From assembly GCA_012271165.1 (NCBI GenBank), contig JAAXGX010000013.1, positions 304 to 42,570 of the forward strand: 42,267 bases of DNA, in the 5' to 3' direction. This DNA is from Vicinamibacteraceae bacterium. Its GTDB lineage: Bacteria; Acidobacteriota; Vicinamibacteria; Vicinamibacterales; UBA8438. Below the pieces are notes generated by a model. The model worked only from the letters and a program-made list of their open reading frames with translations. It was not told the DNA's origin and ran no database searches. This document shows positions 1-9,300 of this stretch, piece by piece; the stretch's first letter is position 1; every line of letters begins with the position of its first letter. A program made the position numbers and the translations under genes.

Positions 1-928
1 CGAGCGTGGCGTCGGCGTGGACGGTGACGTAGTCCGCATCGGCGGCGACCTTGCCCCAGCTCTGCGCCTCGCCGAGCGTCGATCCGGACGCGCCGCCGAA
101 CTGCGGCACGTCGGTCACGATCTGCAGCGCGTAGCGGTGGCCGGCGCACTCGGCGCCGAAGAAGTCGGCCTGGACGCTGGCCTGGTTGATGAAGTTCTTC
201 GGCGTGCCGCCGCCAAGCACGATCGACGCCGTGCGCGGGCGCCGGATGATGAGGCTGGCCGACTCGGCGATGTCGCCGATGACATCGACGCCGCCGCGGT
301 CGGGCGCGCGCTGGCGCGCCTGGGAGAGTCCCATGCCGATCGACGAATCCGCGATGGCCGGGCAGAAGACCGGCACGTTGGCGCGATACGCCGCCGTCAG
401 AATCCCGTCGCCGCCCGTCTCCCGCCACAGGTGCCCGCCCAGCAGGTGCAGCAGCTCCCGGCTCGTGTAGGGCCGCGGCTCGAGCGTGGCGGCGAAGTCC
501 GCGATCCAGTTGTCGTTGTCGATGAACTCGTCCTCGTCGACGAGCGTGTCGTACACGCGATCGATGTGTGCGGCCTGCAGCGCCCGGTCGTCGGCCTGCG
601 GCGATCCGAGGAAGTGCCGCCGGCCGCGCGTCTCGTGGAGATCGTGGTAGAGATTGGCGCCCGTCGAGACGACGCAGTCGACGTAGCGCTCCGCGATCAG
701 GTGCGCCAGCACGAGCCGCAGGCCGCCCGCGCTGAGCGCGCCCGCGAGCCCCAGAAAGATCATGACGTCGTCGGCCAGCATCTTCCGCCAGACCTGATGC
801 GCCGCGGCCAGGTTGCGACCCTGGAACGAGATGCGTTCCATCCGCCGCAGAATCTCTTCCGCCGGCAGACCGGGCTCGACACGGAACGGCTCGACCGGCG
901 TGCGCAGGTACCTCGACTTGCTCGACAT
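1..928 (-). CDS. Deoxyhypusine synthase-family protein (3' end cut by window edge)
   Basis: The reverse strand reads open from an ATG at 928 to the window edge (about 309 codons), so the C-terminus is missing; the supplied ORF track does not list it. The family makes an aminobutyl transfer from spermidine, NAD-dependent, onto a lysine-bound intermediate. The motif GGGTPKNF matches the active-site lysine loop of the family, and STGANLYHDLHE and the GGxSGSTLGEAQSWGK stretch match the NAD/spermidine-binding core. Bacteria have no eIF5A, and bacterial members of this family are known to act as homospermidine synthases or in other polyamine reactions, so the true substrate is uncertain. It starts 12 bp after the mutS stop and is probably co-transcribed with it. 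No strong Shine-Dalgarno is visible. Confidence 0.88.
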   Translation of the reverse strand, partial: MSSKSRYLRTPVEPFRVEPGLPAEEILRRMERISFQGRNLAAAHQVWRKMLADDVMIFLGLAGALSAGGLRLVLAHLIAERYVDCVVSTGANLYHDLHETRGRRHFLGSPQADDRALQAAHIDRVYDTLVDEDEFIDNDNWIADFAATLEPRPYTSRELLHLLGGHLWRETGGDGILTAAYRANVPVFCPAIADSSIGMGLSQARQRAPDRGGVDVIGDIAESASLIIRRPRTASIVLGGGTPKNFINQASVQADFFGAECAGHRYALQIVTDVPQFGGASGSTLGEAQSWGKVAADADYVTVHADATL

Positions 929-940
929 CAGCGGCGCTCG

Positions 941-3631
941 TCAGTCCGGTGCCTCGAGCTCCGCCTTGAGCTCCGCGAGCAACGTCAGCGCGGCCAGCGG
1001 CGTCAGCTCGTCGAGATCGACGGCGCGCAGACGCTCCGCGATTCGCAAGTGGCCGGGCGGCGGCGAGTGGAACAGGCCGAGCTGCAGCTCCGGGGCCGCT
1101 GCCTGTCCGCTGAACGAGGGCCGTCCGCCGCGGGACAGCTCGTCGCTCTCGAGCCCGGTCAGGATCTCCCGCGCGCGCTGCACGGTCTCGGCCGGCAGGC
1201 CGGCCAGCCGCGCTACCTGGATGCCGTAGCTCCGGTCGGATCGCCCCGGCTCCACGCGGCGGAGGAAGATGATCTCGTCCTGCCACTCCCGGGCGAGCAC
1301 GTGATAGTTGGCAACCCCGGGCACGGCGTCCGCTAGATCGGTCAGCTCGTGGTAGTGGGTGGCGAAGAGCGTCTTCGGGCGCGCGCGCGCGTTCGTCGAC
1401 AGGTGCTCCGCAACGGCCCAGGCGAGGCTCAGACCGTCGAAGGTCGCCGTGCCACGGCCAATCTCGTCGAGCAGGACGAGGCTGCGCGAGGTGGCGGCGT
1501 GGAGGATCCTCGCGGTCTCCTGCATCTCGAGCATGAAGGTCGACTGCCCCCGCGTGATGTTGTCGGCGGCGCCGACCCGCGCGAAGACACGGTCGACGAG
1601 CGGCACCTTGGCGCTCTTCGCCGGCACGAACGATCCGCAGTGCGCGAGCAGGGCGATCAGCGCCGCCTGTCGCAGGAACGTGGACTTCCCGCCCATGTTC
1701 GGGCCGGTGACGATGATCAGCTGCTGGGCGGCGTCGTCGAGCCGCAGGTCGTTCGGGACGAAGGCGTCCGGGCAGTGGCGCTCGACGACGGGATGCCGTC
1801 CCTCGACGATGTCGAGCTCGGCGCCGGCGTGGACCTGCGGCTTCGTGTAGTTGAGAACGACGGCCGACTCGGCCAGCGCGGCGAGGACGTCGAGACAGGC
1901 GATGGCGCGCGCCGACGCCTGGATCCTGGTCGCCTCGGCCGCCACCTGCTGCCGCAGCGCCTCGAACAGCTCCTGCTCCCGGTCGAGCTGGCGCTCGTCC
2001 GCTCCGAGGGCCTTCTCCTCGTGCTCCTTCAACGCCGGGGTGACGTACCGCTCGCCGGTGGCGACCGTCTGCTTCCGGTGGTAGTCGTCGGGCACCGCGT
2101 GCAGGTTCGACTTCGAGACCTCGATGTAGTAGCCGAACACGCGGTTGAAGCGGACCTTGAGCGATGCGATGCCGGTGCGCTCGCGCTCGGCGTTCTCGAG
2201 CGCGGCGATGTGCTGCTTGGCGTCCCGGCTGATGGAGCGCAGCTCGTCCAGCGCGGGATCGACGCCGTCGCGGATGCATCCCCCGTCGTGGGCGGCGACC
2301 GGCGGATCGTCCACGAGGGTCGCCTCGATGGCGTCGCGAACGTCGGCCACGTCGTCGAGCTGGGCCGTCAGGCTCTGCGTCAGCGGTGCGCGGCAATCGC
2401 CCAGCAGGCCCCGGATCCGTGGAATGACCGCCACCGACTGCCGCAACGCGACGAGGTCCCGAGGGCCCGCGGTGCGCAGCGCGACGCGTGCGATCAGCCG
2501 CTCGAGATCGTGCACCGCCTTGAGCGTGTCGCGCAGCTTCGACCGCTCGGTGCTGCCGAAGGCCAGCTCCTCGACCGCATCGAGCCGGTCCTGGATCGGC
2601 TCCAGGGCATGCACCGGCCGCTGCAGCCACGCGCGCAGCAGCCTCCCTCCCATCGGCGTCACCGTGCGGTCCATCTCGCCCAGCAGTGAACCGCTGCGGC
2701 CGCCGTCCGCCGACTCGAGGATCTCGAGGTGCCGGCAAGTGGTCGCGTCTACCAGCACATGGTCCGCCCGCGACCGGAACACGATGCGCCGGACATGCAC
2801 GAGATCGACCTTCTGGGTGTCCTGGAGATACTGCACGAGCGCGCCGGCAGCCCGCGCGGCGGCCGGGTGATCGGCCAGGTCGGAGCCCTCGAGGCTGGTT
2901 TGCAACTGGTCGCGGAGCGTCTGGCGCGCGTGATCGAATCCGAACGTCCAGGGGTCGAGCGTGGTGACCGGCAGCTCGCGGGCGTCGAGCTCCGGCAGGA
3001 ACTCCGACAGCTTCGAATCGCGGGCCACGATGATCTCCCGCGGCCGGAGGACCGACAGCTCGTCGGCGAGCGCCTGTCGGCCGCTCTCGCCGGCGTACTC
3101 CGCGGCGCTGAACTCGCCTGTCGACAGGTCGACTAGCGCGGCGCCGTAGACGATGCCCGCGGAACCGCGGTTACGGGCGGGAGGGGAGTCGGTCGCGGGC
3201 AGGAGCGCGAAGAGGAAGGCCGGCTCGCTCGCCTCCAGGTAGCCCGCATCGGTCAGCGTGCCGGGCGAGACGATCCGGACCACCTCGCGGCGCAGCGGCT
3301 GCTTGGACTTCTTCGCCGCCGCGGCCGCTTCCACCTGCTCGCAGATCGCGACGCGGAACCCGCGCTTGACGAGGCGCGCGACGTACCCGTCCGCGGCGTG
3401 GTGGGGGACGCCGCACATCGGAATCGGGCTCCCTCCGCTGTCGCGGGAGCGCGAGGTCAGCGTCAGCTCCAGCACGCGCGCGGCCGCCAGCGCGTCCTCG
3501 TAGAACATCTCGTAGAAGTCGCCCATCCGGAAGAAGACGAGCGCGTCCGGGTGCTGGCGCTTGACATCCAGGTACTGCCGCATCGCCGGCGTGACGTGCG
3601 AGGCACGGCTGGCCTCGGGGGAGGAGGGCAT
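941..3631 (-). CDS. mutS: DNA mismatch repair ATPase MutS
   Basis: MutS recognises base mismatches and small loops and recruits MutL. The protein has 896 residues, within the usual 850-900 range. The mismatch-reading Phe-x-Glu is present (F39-Y40-E41 in GDFYEMF). Connector, lever and clamp regions follow, then the ABC-type ATPase with Walker A GPNMGGKST near residue 645, the DEIGRGTATFDG Walker B/signature segment and the FATHYHEL switch. The ATG at 3631 gives the normal short tail before TPAMRQYLDVK. A canonical-looking extended -10 element lies about 16 nt upstream. It is divergent from tsaB, with only 74 bp between them, and heads a two-gene unit with the deoxyhypusine-synthase-like gene. 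Nothing looks damaged. Confidence 0.98.
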   Translation of the reverse strand: MPSSPEASRASHVTPAMRQYLDVKRQHPDALVFFRMGDFYEMFYEDALAAARVLELTLTSRSRDSGGSPIPMCGVPHHAADGYVARLVKRGFRVAICEQVEAAAAAKKSKQPLRREVVRIVSPGTLTDAGYLEASEPAFLFALLPATDSPPARNRGSAGIVYGAALVDLSTGEFSAAEYAGESGRQALADELSVLRPREIIVARDSKLSEFLPELDARELPVTTLDPWTFGFDHARQTLRDQLQTSLEGSDLADHPAAARAAGALVQYLQDTQKVDLVHVRRIVFRSRADHVLVDATTCRHLEILESADGGRSGSLLGEMDRTVTPMGGRLLRAWLQRPVHALEPIQDRLDAVEELAFGSTERSKLRDTLKAVHDLERLIARVALRTAGPRDLVALRQSVAVIPRIRGLLGDCRAPLTQSLTAQLDDVADVRDAIEATLVDDPPVAAHDGGCIRDGVDPALDELRSISRDAKQHIAALENAERERTGIASLKVRFNRVFGYYIEVSKSNLHAVPDDYHRKQTVATGERYVTPALKEHEEKALGADERQLDREQELFEALRQQVAAEATRIQASARAIACLDVLAALAESAVVLNYTKPQVHAGAELDIVEGRHPVVERHCPDAFVPNDLRLDDAAQQLIIVTGPNMGGKSTFLRQAALIALLAHCGSFVPAKSAKVPLVDRVFARVGAADNITRGQSTFMLEMQETARILHAATSRSLVLLDEIGRGTATFDGLSLAWAVAEHLSTNARARPKTLFATHYHELTDLADAVPGVANYHVLAREWQDEIIFLRRVEPGRSDRSYGIQVARLAGLPAETVQRAREILTGLESDELSRGGRPSFSGQAAAPELQLGLFHSPPPGHLRIAERLRAVDLDELTPLAALTLLAELKAELEAPD

Positions 3632-3647
3632 CTGAGTATGGGCGGCG

Positions 3648-3656
3648 AGTATACCA
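3648..3656 (-). promoter_or_regulatory. Extended -10 element for mutS
   Basis: On the minus strand the sequence reads TGGTATACT, an extended -10 (TGn plus TATACT). The 16 nt between it and the mutS ATG put the start of transcription about 10 nt before the start codon, so the leader would be very short. No good -35 is visible, which is normal for extended -10 promoters. Very similar TGGTAnACTCG words lie before two other genes in this window. Confidence 0.5.
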
Positions 3657-3692
3657 GCCCGTGCCGGGCCGGCTCGGCGCGAGGATTCCGCT

Positions 3693-3707
3693 ATCCTTCA
3701 GAAGGAT
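3693..3707 (+). repeat. 15-bp palindrome over the tsaB start codon
   Basis: ATCCTTC-A-GAAGGAT is a perfect inverted repeat (7-bp arms, 1-bp centre). It contains the only purine-rich GAAGG near tsaB and the first two bases of its ATG. In RNA it could fold as a 6-bp stem with a 3-nt loop. It may hide the start site, be a protein-binding site, or be chance. Confidence 0.35.
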
Positions 3708-4485
3708 GCGGATTCTGGCGCTCGACACGTCCACGCCCGCCGGCAGCGTCGCGCTCGCCGCCGGCGGCGAGCTGACGGAATGCCGGATCGGAGACGCCGG
3801 TCGCACGCACGGCGAGCGTCTCCCCGGCGACATCACGACGCTGCTCGCGGCGCATGCGCTGACGCCGGCCGACATCGATCGGTACGCCGTGTGCTCGGGA
3901 CCCGGGTCGTTCACGGGCTTGCGCGTCGGGCTCGCTACGATTCAGGCTCTGGCGCTCGTCAATCGCCGCCTGGTTGTGGCCGTGCCGACGCTGGAGGCCC
4001 TGGCCTGCGCCGCCCTGTGGGCGCCTGCCGGCGACGAGCGCACGGACCTGGTCGGGGCCTGGATGAACGCGCATCGCGGCGAGGTCTTCGCCGCGCTCTA
4101 CGAGGTTTCGCGGGCCGGCGCGGAGGGGGCGGCCGGAGGGAGCGACGGCGGCGGCGCGCTGACGGAGGTCGCCGGACCGGTCGCCGCCCACCCGGACGTG
4201 GTGCTGGGGGACTGGCGCGAGCGGCTGGGCGGCGAGGGCCGCCGGGTGGCCGTGATCGGCGACGCCGTGGCGCCCGTTCGGGAACGGCTCCGACAGGAGC
4301 TGAACTGCGCCGGCCTGCTCACGCCGCGCATTCCGCCGCTGGCGCCGATTGCGGCGCGCATCGCCGCGGCGGCAGCCGGGCGCGATGCCGGGGCTCCGCA
4401 TGCGGTTCGTCCCGTCTACGTGCGCCGTCCGGACGCGGTGCTGGCGCGCGAACGGCGGCAGGGACCGGGGGAGGCCGGCGCTTGA
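3706..4485 (+). CDS. tsaB: tRNA threonylcarbamoyladenosine biosynthesis protein TsaB
   Basis: TsaB is the non-catalytic ASKHA-fold partner of TsaD in making the t6A37 modification of ANN-decoding tRNAs. The N-terminus MRILALDTSTPAGSVAL and the segment CSGPGSFTGLRVGLATIQ are hallmark TsaB motifs. The ORF track extends 15 codons upstream to a GTG, but family alignment favours the ATG at 3706, giving 259 aa. That is slightly longer than usual because of an Ala/Gly-rich insertion (AGAEGAAGGSDGGG) in the middle. The C-terminus PVYVRRPDA is typical. It is the first gene of the plus-strand group tsaB, DUF465, psd, pssA. The start codon is embedded in a small palindrome and there is no well-spaced Shine-Dalgarno. 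Confidence 0.95.
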   Translation: MRILALDTSTPAGSVALAAGGELTECRIGDAGRTHGERLPGDITTLLAAHALTPADIDRYAVCSGPGSFTGLRVGLATIQALALVNRRLVVAVPTLEALACAALWAPAGDERTDLVGAWMNAHRGEVFAALYEVSRAGAEGAAGGSDGGGALTEVAGPVAAHPDVVLGDWRERLGGEGRRVAVIGDAVAPVRERLRQELNCAGLLTPRIPPLAPIAARIAAAAAGRDAGAPHAVRPVYVRRPDAVLARERRQGPGEAGA

Positions 4486-4510
4486 AACCCCGTGGGCCCT
4501 GTGATACGTT
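4482..4510 (+). promoter_or_regulatory. Candidate promoter upstream of the DUF465 gene
   Basis: TTGAAA (4482-4487, overlapping the tsaB stop) and TACGTT (4505-4510) are separated by 17 bp. The -10 is a poor match, so this is a weak candidate. It would give a leader of roughly 70 nt before the ATG at 4585. Confidence 0.25.
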
Positions 4511-4584
4511 CGCCGGTGGCTCGAGGGTGGCAACGATCCGGCCTGCCGAACGCTCCCAACGCATTCCGGTACCGAGGAGGTGGA

Positions 4585-4842
4585 ATGACAGGCTCGCAGC
4601 AACTGCGGGAGAGTCTCCTGCAGACGGATGAGGAGTTCCGTCGACTTGCAGCACAGCATCGCGATCTCGAGGCACGACTCGGCGAGCTTTCAAGCCAGCT
4701 GTACCGGACCGGACAGGAGGAATTGGAAAAGGCCACCCTCAAGAAGCGCAAGCTGCAGCTCAAGGATCGGATGGAGGAGATCGTGCGCCGGCGCCGGGAT
4801 CCGCCCGGTGTGACGGCGCTGCCACCTTCCGTGCGCGGTTGA
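4585..4842 (+). CDS. Small DUF465 (YdcH/SlyX-like) coiled-coil protein
   Basis: This is an 85-residue, highly charged, all-helical protein. The segment from about residue 18 to 60 (LEARLGELSSQL then LKKRKLQLKDRMEEI) matches the LK-KLxLKD signature of the DUF465/YdcH family, whose biochemical role is unknown. The ATG at 4585 is preceded by GAGGAGG, one of the best Shine-Dalgarno sequences in the window, so this internal ATG, not the upstream GTG of the ORF track, is the start. It lies between tsaB and psd, 99 bp after tsaB. Confidence 0.85.
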   Translation: MTGSQQLRESLLQTDEEFRRLAAQHRDLEARLGELSSQLYRTGQEELEKATLKKRKLQLKDRMEEIVRRRRDPPGVTALPPSVRG

Positions 4843-4917
4843 CCGCTCGCACCCGCTCGACGCGGCGTCCCGGCTTCCGGCGGCATGCCGCCGCGACGAA
4901 CGGGCCGCCGAAACAGC

Positions 4918-5562
4918 ATGAGAATCGACCGGGCCGGCATCCCGTTCATCGCAGGAACGCTGCTGTGCGGCGCTGCGTGCATGGCGTTCGGGCTGGTGGC
5001 CTGGGCGACCGCCGCGGCCGCGGCCGCCGGTTTCTTCGGGTTCTTCTTCCGCGACCCCGACCGGCGCGTGCCGGCGGCTCCCGGCCTGGTCGTGTCTCCG
5101 GCCGACGGCAGGGTCGTTTTCGCCGGCGCGGCCGAGGCCGGTGTGGCGCCGCGCGGCGCGTGGCGGCAGGTGAGCGTGTTCCTGTCACCCCTCGACGTCC
5201 ACGTGAACCGCGTTCCGGTCGGCGGCACGGTCACCCGCGTGGACCGCTCGGCCGGCCGCTTCCTGCCAGCCTACCGCCGCGAGGCCGCGGCCGAGAACGA
5301 GCGGTGCGAGATCTGGATCGAGCACGGCGCCCAGACCGTGGTCTGCCGCCAGGTGGTCGGCGTCCTGGCGCGGCGGATCGTTTGCCGGCTGTCCGCCGGC
5401 ATGTCCGTGGCGACGGGTCAGCGTTTCGGTATCATGAAGTTCGGATCGCGGATGGACGTGTTCGTCCCGGACGGGGTACGTTTGCGCGTGCGGGCGGGCG
5501 ACGCCGTGCGCGGCGGCGAGACCGTCCTGGCCGTCCTGGAGGGAACGACGGCGCCGGAATAG
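4918..5562 (+). CDS. psd: Phosphatidylserine decarboxylase proenzyme (short form)
   Basis: This membrane-bound enzyme converts phosphatidylserine to phosphatidylethanolamine. The 214-residue size and the N-terminal MRIDRAGIPFI fit the short prokaryotic form (PSD-A type). A hydrophobic segment spans about residues 15-45. The VSPADGRV and SVFLSPLDVHVNRVP blocks are characteristic, and MKFGSRMDVF holds the Gly-Ser self-cleavage site that generates the pyruvoyl cofactor and splits the chain into beta and alpha subunits. The ORF track begins 11 codons earlier, but homologues start at the MRI methionine. pssA, which makes its substrate, follows 14 bp downstream, so the pair forms a complete PE branch. 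Confidence 0.95.
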   Translation: MRIDRAGIPFIAGTLLCGAACMAFGLVAWATAAAAAAGFFGFFFRDPDRRVPAAPGLVVSPADGRVVFAGAAEAGVAPRGAWRQVSVFLSPLDVHVNRVPVGGTVTRVDRSAGRFLPAYRREAAAENERCEIWIEHGAQTVVCRQVVGVLARRIVCRLSAGMSVATGQRFGIMKFGSRMDVFVPDGVRLRVRAGDAVRGGETVLAVLEGTTAPE

Positions 5563-5576
5563 CATCGAGGTTGGGC

Positions 5577-6383
5577 GTGCCCAGAGTACTGTCCGTCTTC
5601 AGCCCGCCGAGACCGGAGCGCCGCTTCCAGCGGGGCGTGTACCTGCTGCCGGGCATGCTGACGGTCGGCAACATGTTCTGCGGCTGGGCCTGCATCGTCT
5701 ACGCCATGCGCGGCGACTACGCGACGGCGGCGCCGTTCGTGGCCTTCGCCATGATTCTCGACACCCTCGACGGGCGGGTGGCCCGGATGACCGGCGCCAC
5801 GAGCGAGTTCGGTGTCGAGTTCGACTCGCTGGCCGACGTCATCTCGTTCGGCGTGGCGCCGGCCGTCCTGGTGTTCACCTGGGGCCTCGACTCGCTCGGC
5901 CGGCTCGGTTGGGCCGTGGGCTTCCTGTTCGTCACGGCCGCCGCCATGCGGCTGGCACGCTTCAACATCCAGGGCAAGGGCGGCGACCGGCGCTACTTCA
6001 TCGGGATGCCAAGCCCGGCCGCCGCCAGCGTGCTCGCGGCCACCGTGTTCGCCTACCCGGGCGGCCTCGAGGGGATTCGCGAGGCGGTAATCGCGCTGCC
6101 GGTCGTGCTGGTGCCGGCCGCGCTGATGGTGAGCCGGATCAGATACCGCAGCTTCAACGCGCTGACCCCCGGGCGACGCCACTCGTATCTCACGCTCCTC
6201 GTGATGGCGGGCATCATCGCCGCGATCGCGATCCATCCGCAGATCGTGCTCCTGGTGATGGCGTACACCTATCTGGTGTCGGGATTGATCGGCGTGGTCA
6301 TCTCCCGGGCGCGCGTGCGAGCGCCCGGCGGGGAGACCGAGGCGATTCCGCTACCCTCCGTGCAGGACCGCTCAGCCTCCTGA
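5577..6383 (+). CDS. pssA: CDP-diacylglycerol-serine O-phosphatidyltransferase
   Basis: The enzyme makes phosphatidylserine from CDP-diacylglycerol and serine in the inner membrane. The CDP-alcohol phosphotransferase motif DGRVAR-x8-GVEFDSLAD is complete, with all metal-binding aspartates. Several membrane helices follow, as expected for a class II PssA of 268 aa. The GTG at 5577 has GAGG six bases upstream; the much longer ORF in the track is a read-through of the psd region in another frame. It is co-transcribed with psd. Its last 12 bases overlap the 3' end of the convergent kinase gene. Confidence 0.95.
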   Translation: MPRVLSVFSPPRPERRFQRGVYLLPGMLTVGNMFCGWACIVYAMRGDYATAAPFVAFAMILDTLDGRVARMTGATSEFGVEFDSLADVISFGVAPAVLVFTWGLDSLGRLGWAVGFLFVTAAAMRLARFNIQGKGGDRRYFIGMPSPAAASVLAATVFAYPGGLEGIREAVIALPVVLVPAALMVSRIRYRSFNALTPGRRHSYLTLLVMAGIIAAIAIHPQIVLLVMAYTYLVSGLIGVVISRARVRAPGGETEAIPLPSVQDRSAS

Positions 6384-9300
6384 CGACGCCGCGAGCGGCA
6401 GGGTCATCGTGACCGTGGTGCCGTGCTCCTTCCGGCTCTCGACGCGGATCGTGCCGCCGCTCAACTCGACGTTCCGCTTGGCGATCGCCATGCCGAGCCC
6501 GGTCCCGGATACCTTGGTGGAGAAGTAGGGCTCGAAGATGCGCCGCAGCGTGGCGCGATCGACGCCGGCTCCCGTATCGGCCACGGCCAGCAGGACGGCC
6601 GCCGCCGACACGGCGGCGTGAATCCGGAGCGAGCCCCGACCCGGCATGGCGTGCAGCGCGTTGTCGATGACGTTGGTCAGCGCCCGTCCGACCAGGGTCC
6701 GGTCGACGAGCACCGGCGGGCTTCCCGCCGCGATGTCGACGGTGACCGCAATCCTGTCCTCGACGCCCACCAGGTACGGCGTCAGCACGCCATGCACCAG
6801 CGCGGCCAGGTCCGTCGCTTCGCGGTTGACGGCGGGTGACGAGGCGTAGCTCGAAAACTCCGAAGAGATCCGTCGCAGAATGCGGACCTGGGCCAGGATC
6901 GAATCGACGCAGCTCTGGAGCACGGGGCTCAGCGGCTCGCCGCGATCCCGGTTCACGCGCAGCAGATGCTCGGCCGAGAGCTGCACGGGGGTGAGCGGGT
7001 TCTTGATCTCGTGAGCCACCTGGCGGGCCATCTCGGCCCACGCCTCGAGCCGGTGCGTGCGCTCGAGCCGGCGCTGCTGATCCTTGAGATCGATCGCCAT
7101 CCGGTTGAACGCGGCGACGAGCCGTTGCAGCTCGTCGGCCGAGCGGACCGCCACCTGCGCGTCGAAGTTCCCGCGCGCCAGCTGGCGCGTGGCGCGCGTC
7201 AGACGCTTGACCGGATCGGCAATCCGTTCCGCCAGGTAGAATCCGCCGCCCGCTCCGAGCACGATGAACAGCACCACGCCGAGCAGAATGCCGCGGTCCA
7301 GGTCGGCGATCTGGTCCTCGATCTGCTGTTGCCGCGACGCCAGCGGCACGGTCAGAATCGCGTCGCGTCCGCCAGCGCGAAGCGGTGTGGCGGCCACGAG
7401 GTAGCGCAGCGACCCGATGGCGTCCTCCGCCACGTAGCTGGGCATGCGATCGAGGGCAATCGCGTCGTACACGCCGTCCGGCGTGCGCGTCGGCAGCAGC
7501 CCGGACGTGAACAGGTCGCGCTCGCTGGTCGCCAGCAGTCGGGAGCCTTCGAAGATGTTGACGTCCTGGTCGATGATCTGGCTGATGAAGACGAGCAGGT
7601 CGTCGTTGATGACGGACACCGCGGCCTCACCCGTCTGCGGCAGTCGCGACGACTCCTCGATCACCCGCTGGGCCACGGCCGCCGTACGGGCCGCGCCGGT
7701 CTCGACGTCGGCTCGCAGCTGCGCCGTGTAGTAGGTCCGAATCACCACGGCGAGCGCGAGCACCGGGATCACCGTCGCGGCGACGAACGCGAGGAGCAGG
7801 CGACGATAGAAGCTGGTGCGGATCTCGCGCAGGAGGGCGCGGCCGAAGCGCTGCCGCGCGGCGGCCCACGGCGCCGCGCCCACCGCGGTCAGGAACAGGA
7901 CGAGACAGACGACACCGACGAACGCCGCGATCTCGACCAGACGCACCAGATGGTCGAACAGCCCGAAGGCCGGATATCCCAGCGCGTAGATTCCGGCGCG
8001 GTTGTTGGTGACGTACACCTCGTAGTCCTGCCCGCTCCTGGCGCGCGTGGTCCAGAACGGCTCGCGGGAGGCGTAGACGCGCGCGAACAGGTCCTCGTCG
8101 AGCAGCCAGGCGCTCGGACCCGACGTGAAGATCGGCTGGAGCCCCCAGCCGTAAATGACCAGCTCCACGTCGCGGCCCACCTGCCGGTCGGCGAGCGGGC
8201 TCGCGCGCCCGCGCAGCAGCTCCGCATACGGGTTGCGGGGCGAAATGAAGGGCAGCGCCTGATAGTCGAGAGCGAGGTGCACCACGACCGACCCGCGGGC
8301 GGCGGGGCCCCGGGCATGCGAATCGGCCGGCGTGCACAGCGCGCGGTCCCCGTGCAGGACGCGACGTTCCTCGGACCCGAACGGCGCGGCCTCGCCGAAG
8401 ATCTCCCAGTCGCACGTGCCCGATATCCAGCCCTGCGGGACACCTTCGTACTCCGGGAAGTTCAATGCGAAACGGCTGACCAGACCGCCTTGCGCGCCGT
8501 ACAGCTCGACGGCGGACGTCAGCCGCAACAGCGCCAGGTCCGTCCGGCGCCACACGGAGAACGCGCGGTCAGTATCCGGCTGCTCGACCTGCCGTGCGGG
8601 AGGCGCGGCCGCCATGATCGGCAGGTCCGGAATGGCGTCGATCTGGGCCAGCGCCCGGCCCAGATGGGCCTGCAGCTCTTCCGGGTAGCTCGCTGCCTGC
8701 ACGGCGTACTGCGTTTCCACGAGCGCGCGCTTGGCCCGCTCCGCGTGATGCCAGAGCGTGGGGTAGAGCAACAGGGCCGGGAGCACCATGGCCAGCAGCG
8801 CGGCCAGCATGCGCGATGCGTGAGATGCATGGCGAAACCAGGGTCGCACGGCCGGCACGCTCAGCACCGCGGCGAGCGTGCCGGCGAGCGCCGCCCCGAA
8901 CGGCCCGGCGGGCTGCGCACCCGCCGCCACGATCGCCAGACCCGGCGCGCTCCACGCGACGACGGCGGCAGCCACCGGCACGGCGTCACGCCGCCCGTGC
9001 CGCCAGGCGATCCGTGTCGCCATGAGCACCACGACGCCGCCCCAGATCGAGCCGACGGCCGCAAGCAGGAGACCTGCCAGCAATCCGGCGCGCCCGGCAT
9101 CCCAGGGCGACAGGGAGGTGTGCAGGAGATCCACGGCCGACGCCGAGACCGTGTCGGCGGTGACGGCCTGCAGTCCGCCGAGGGCCACGGCCAGCACGAC
9201 GCCCCCGGCCAGGTGCGTCGCCAGGAACCACGGCGCACGGCGCGGCGACAGCGCCCGCCTCGCGCCGCGCGACGCGAGGCGGACGCGCTCCAGGAACATC

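Noticed and set aside
5185-5230. GTCCACGTGAACC inside psd resembling half a parS site
   Set aside because: It encodes the conserved psd motif DVHVNRV, and it differs from the parS consensus at several positions.
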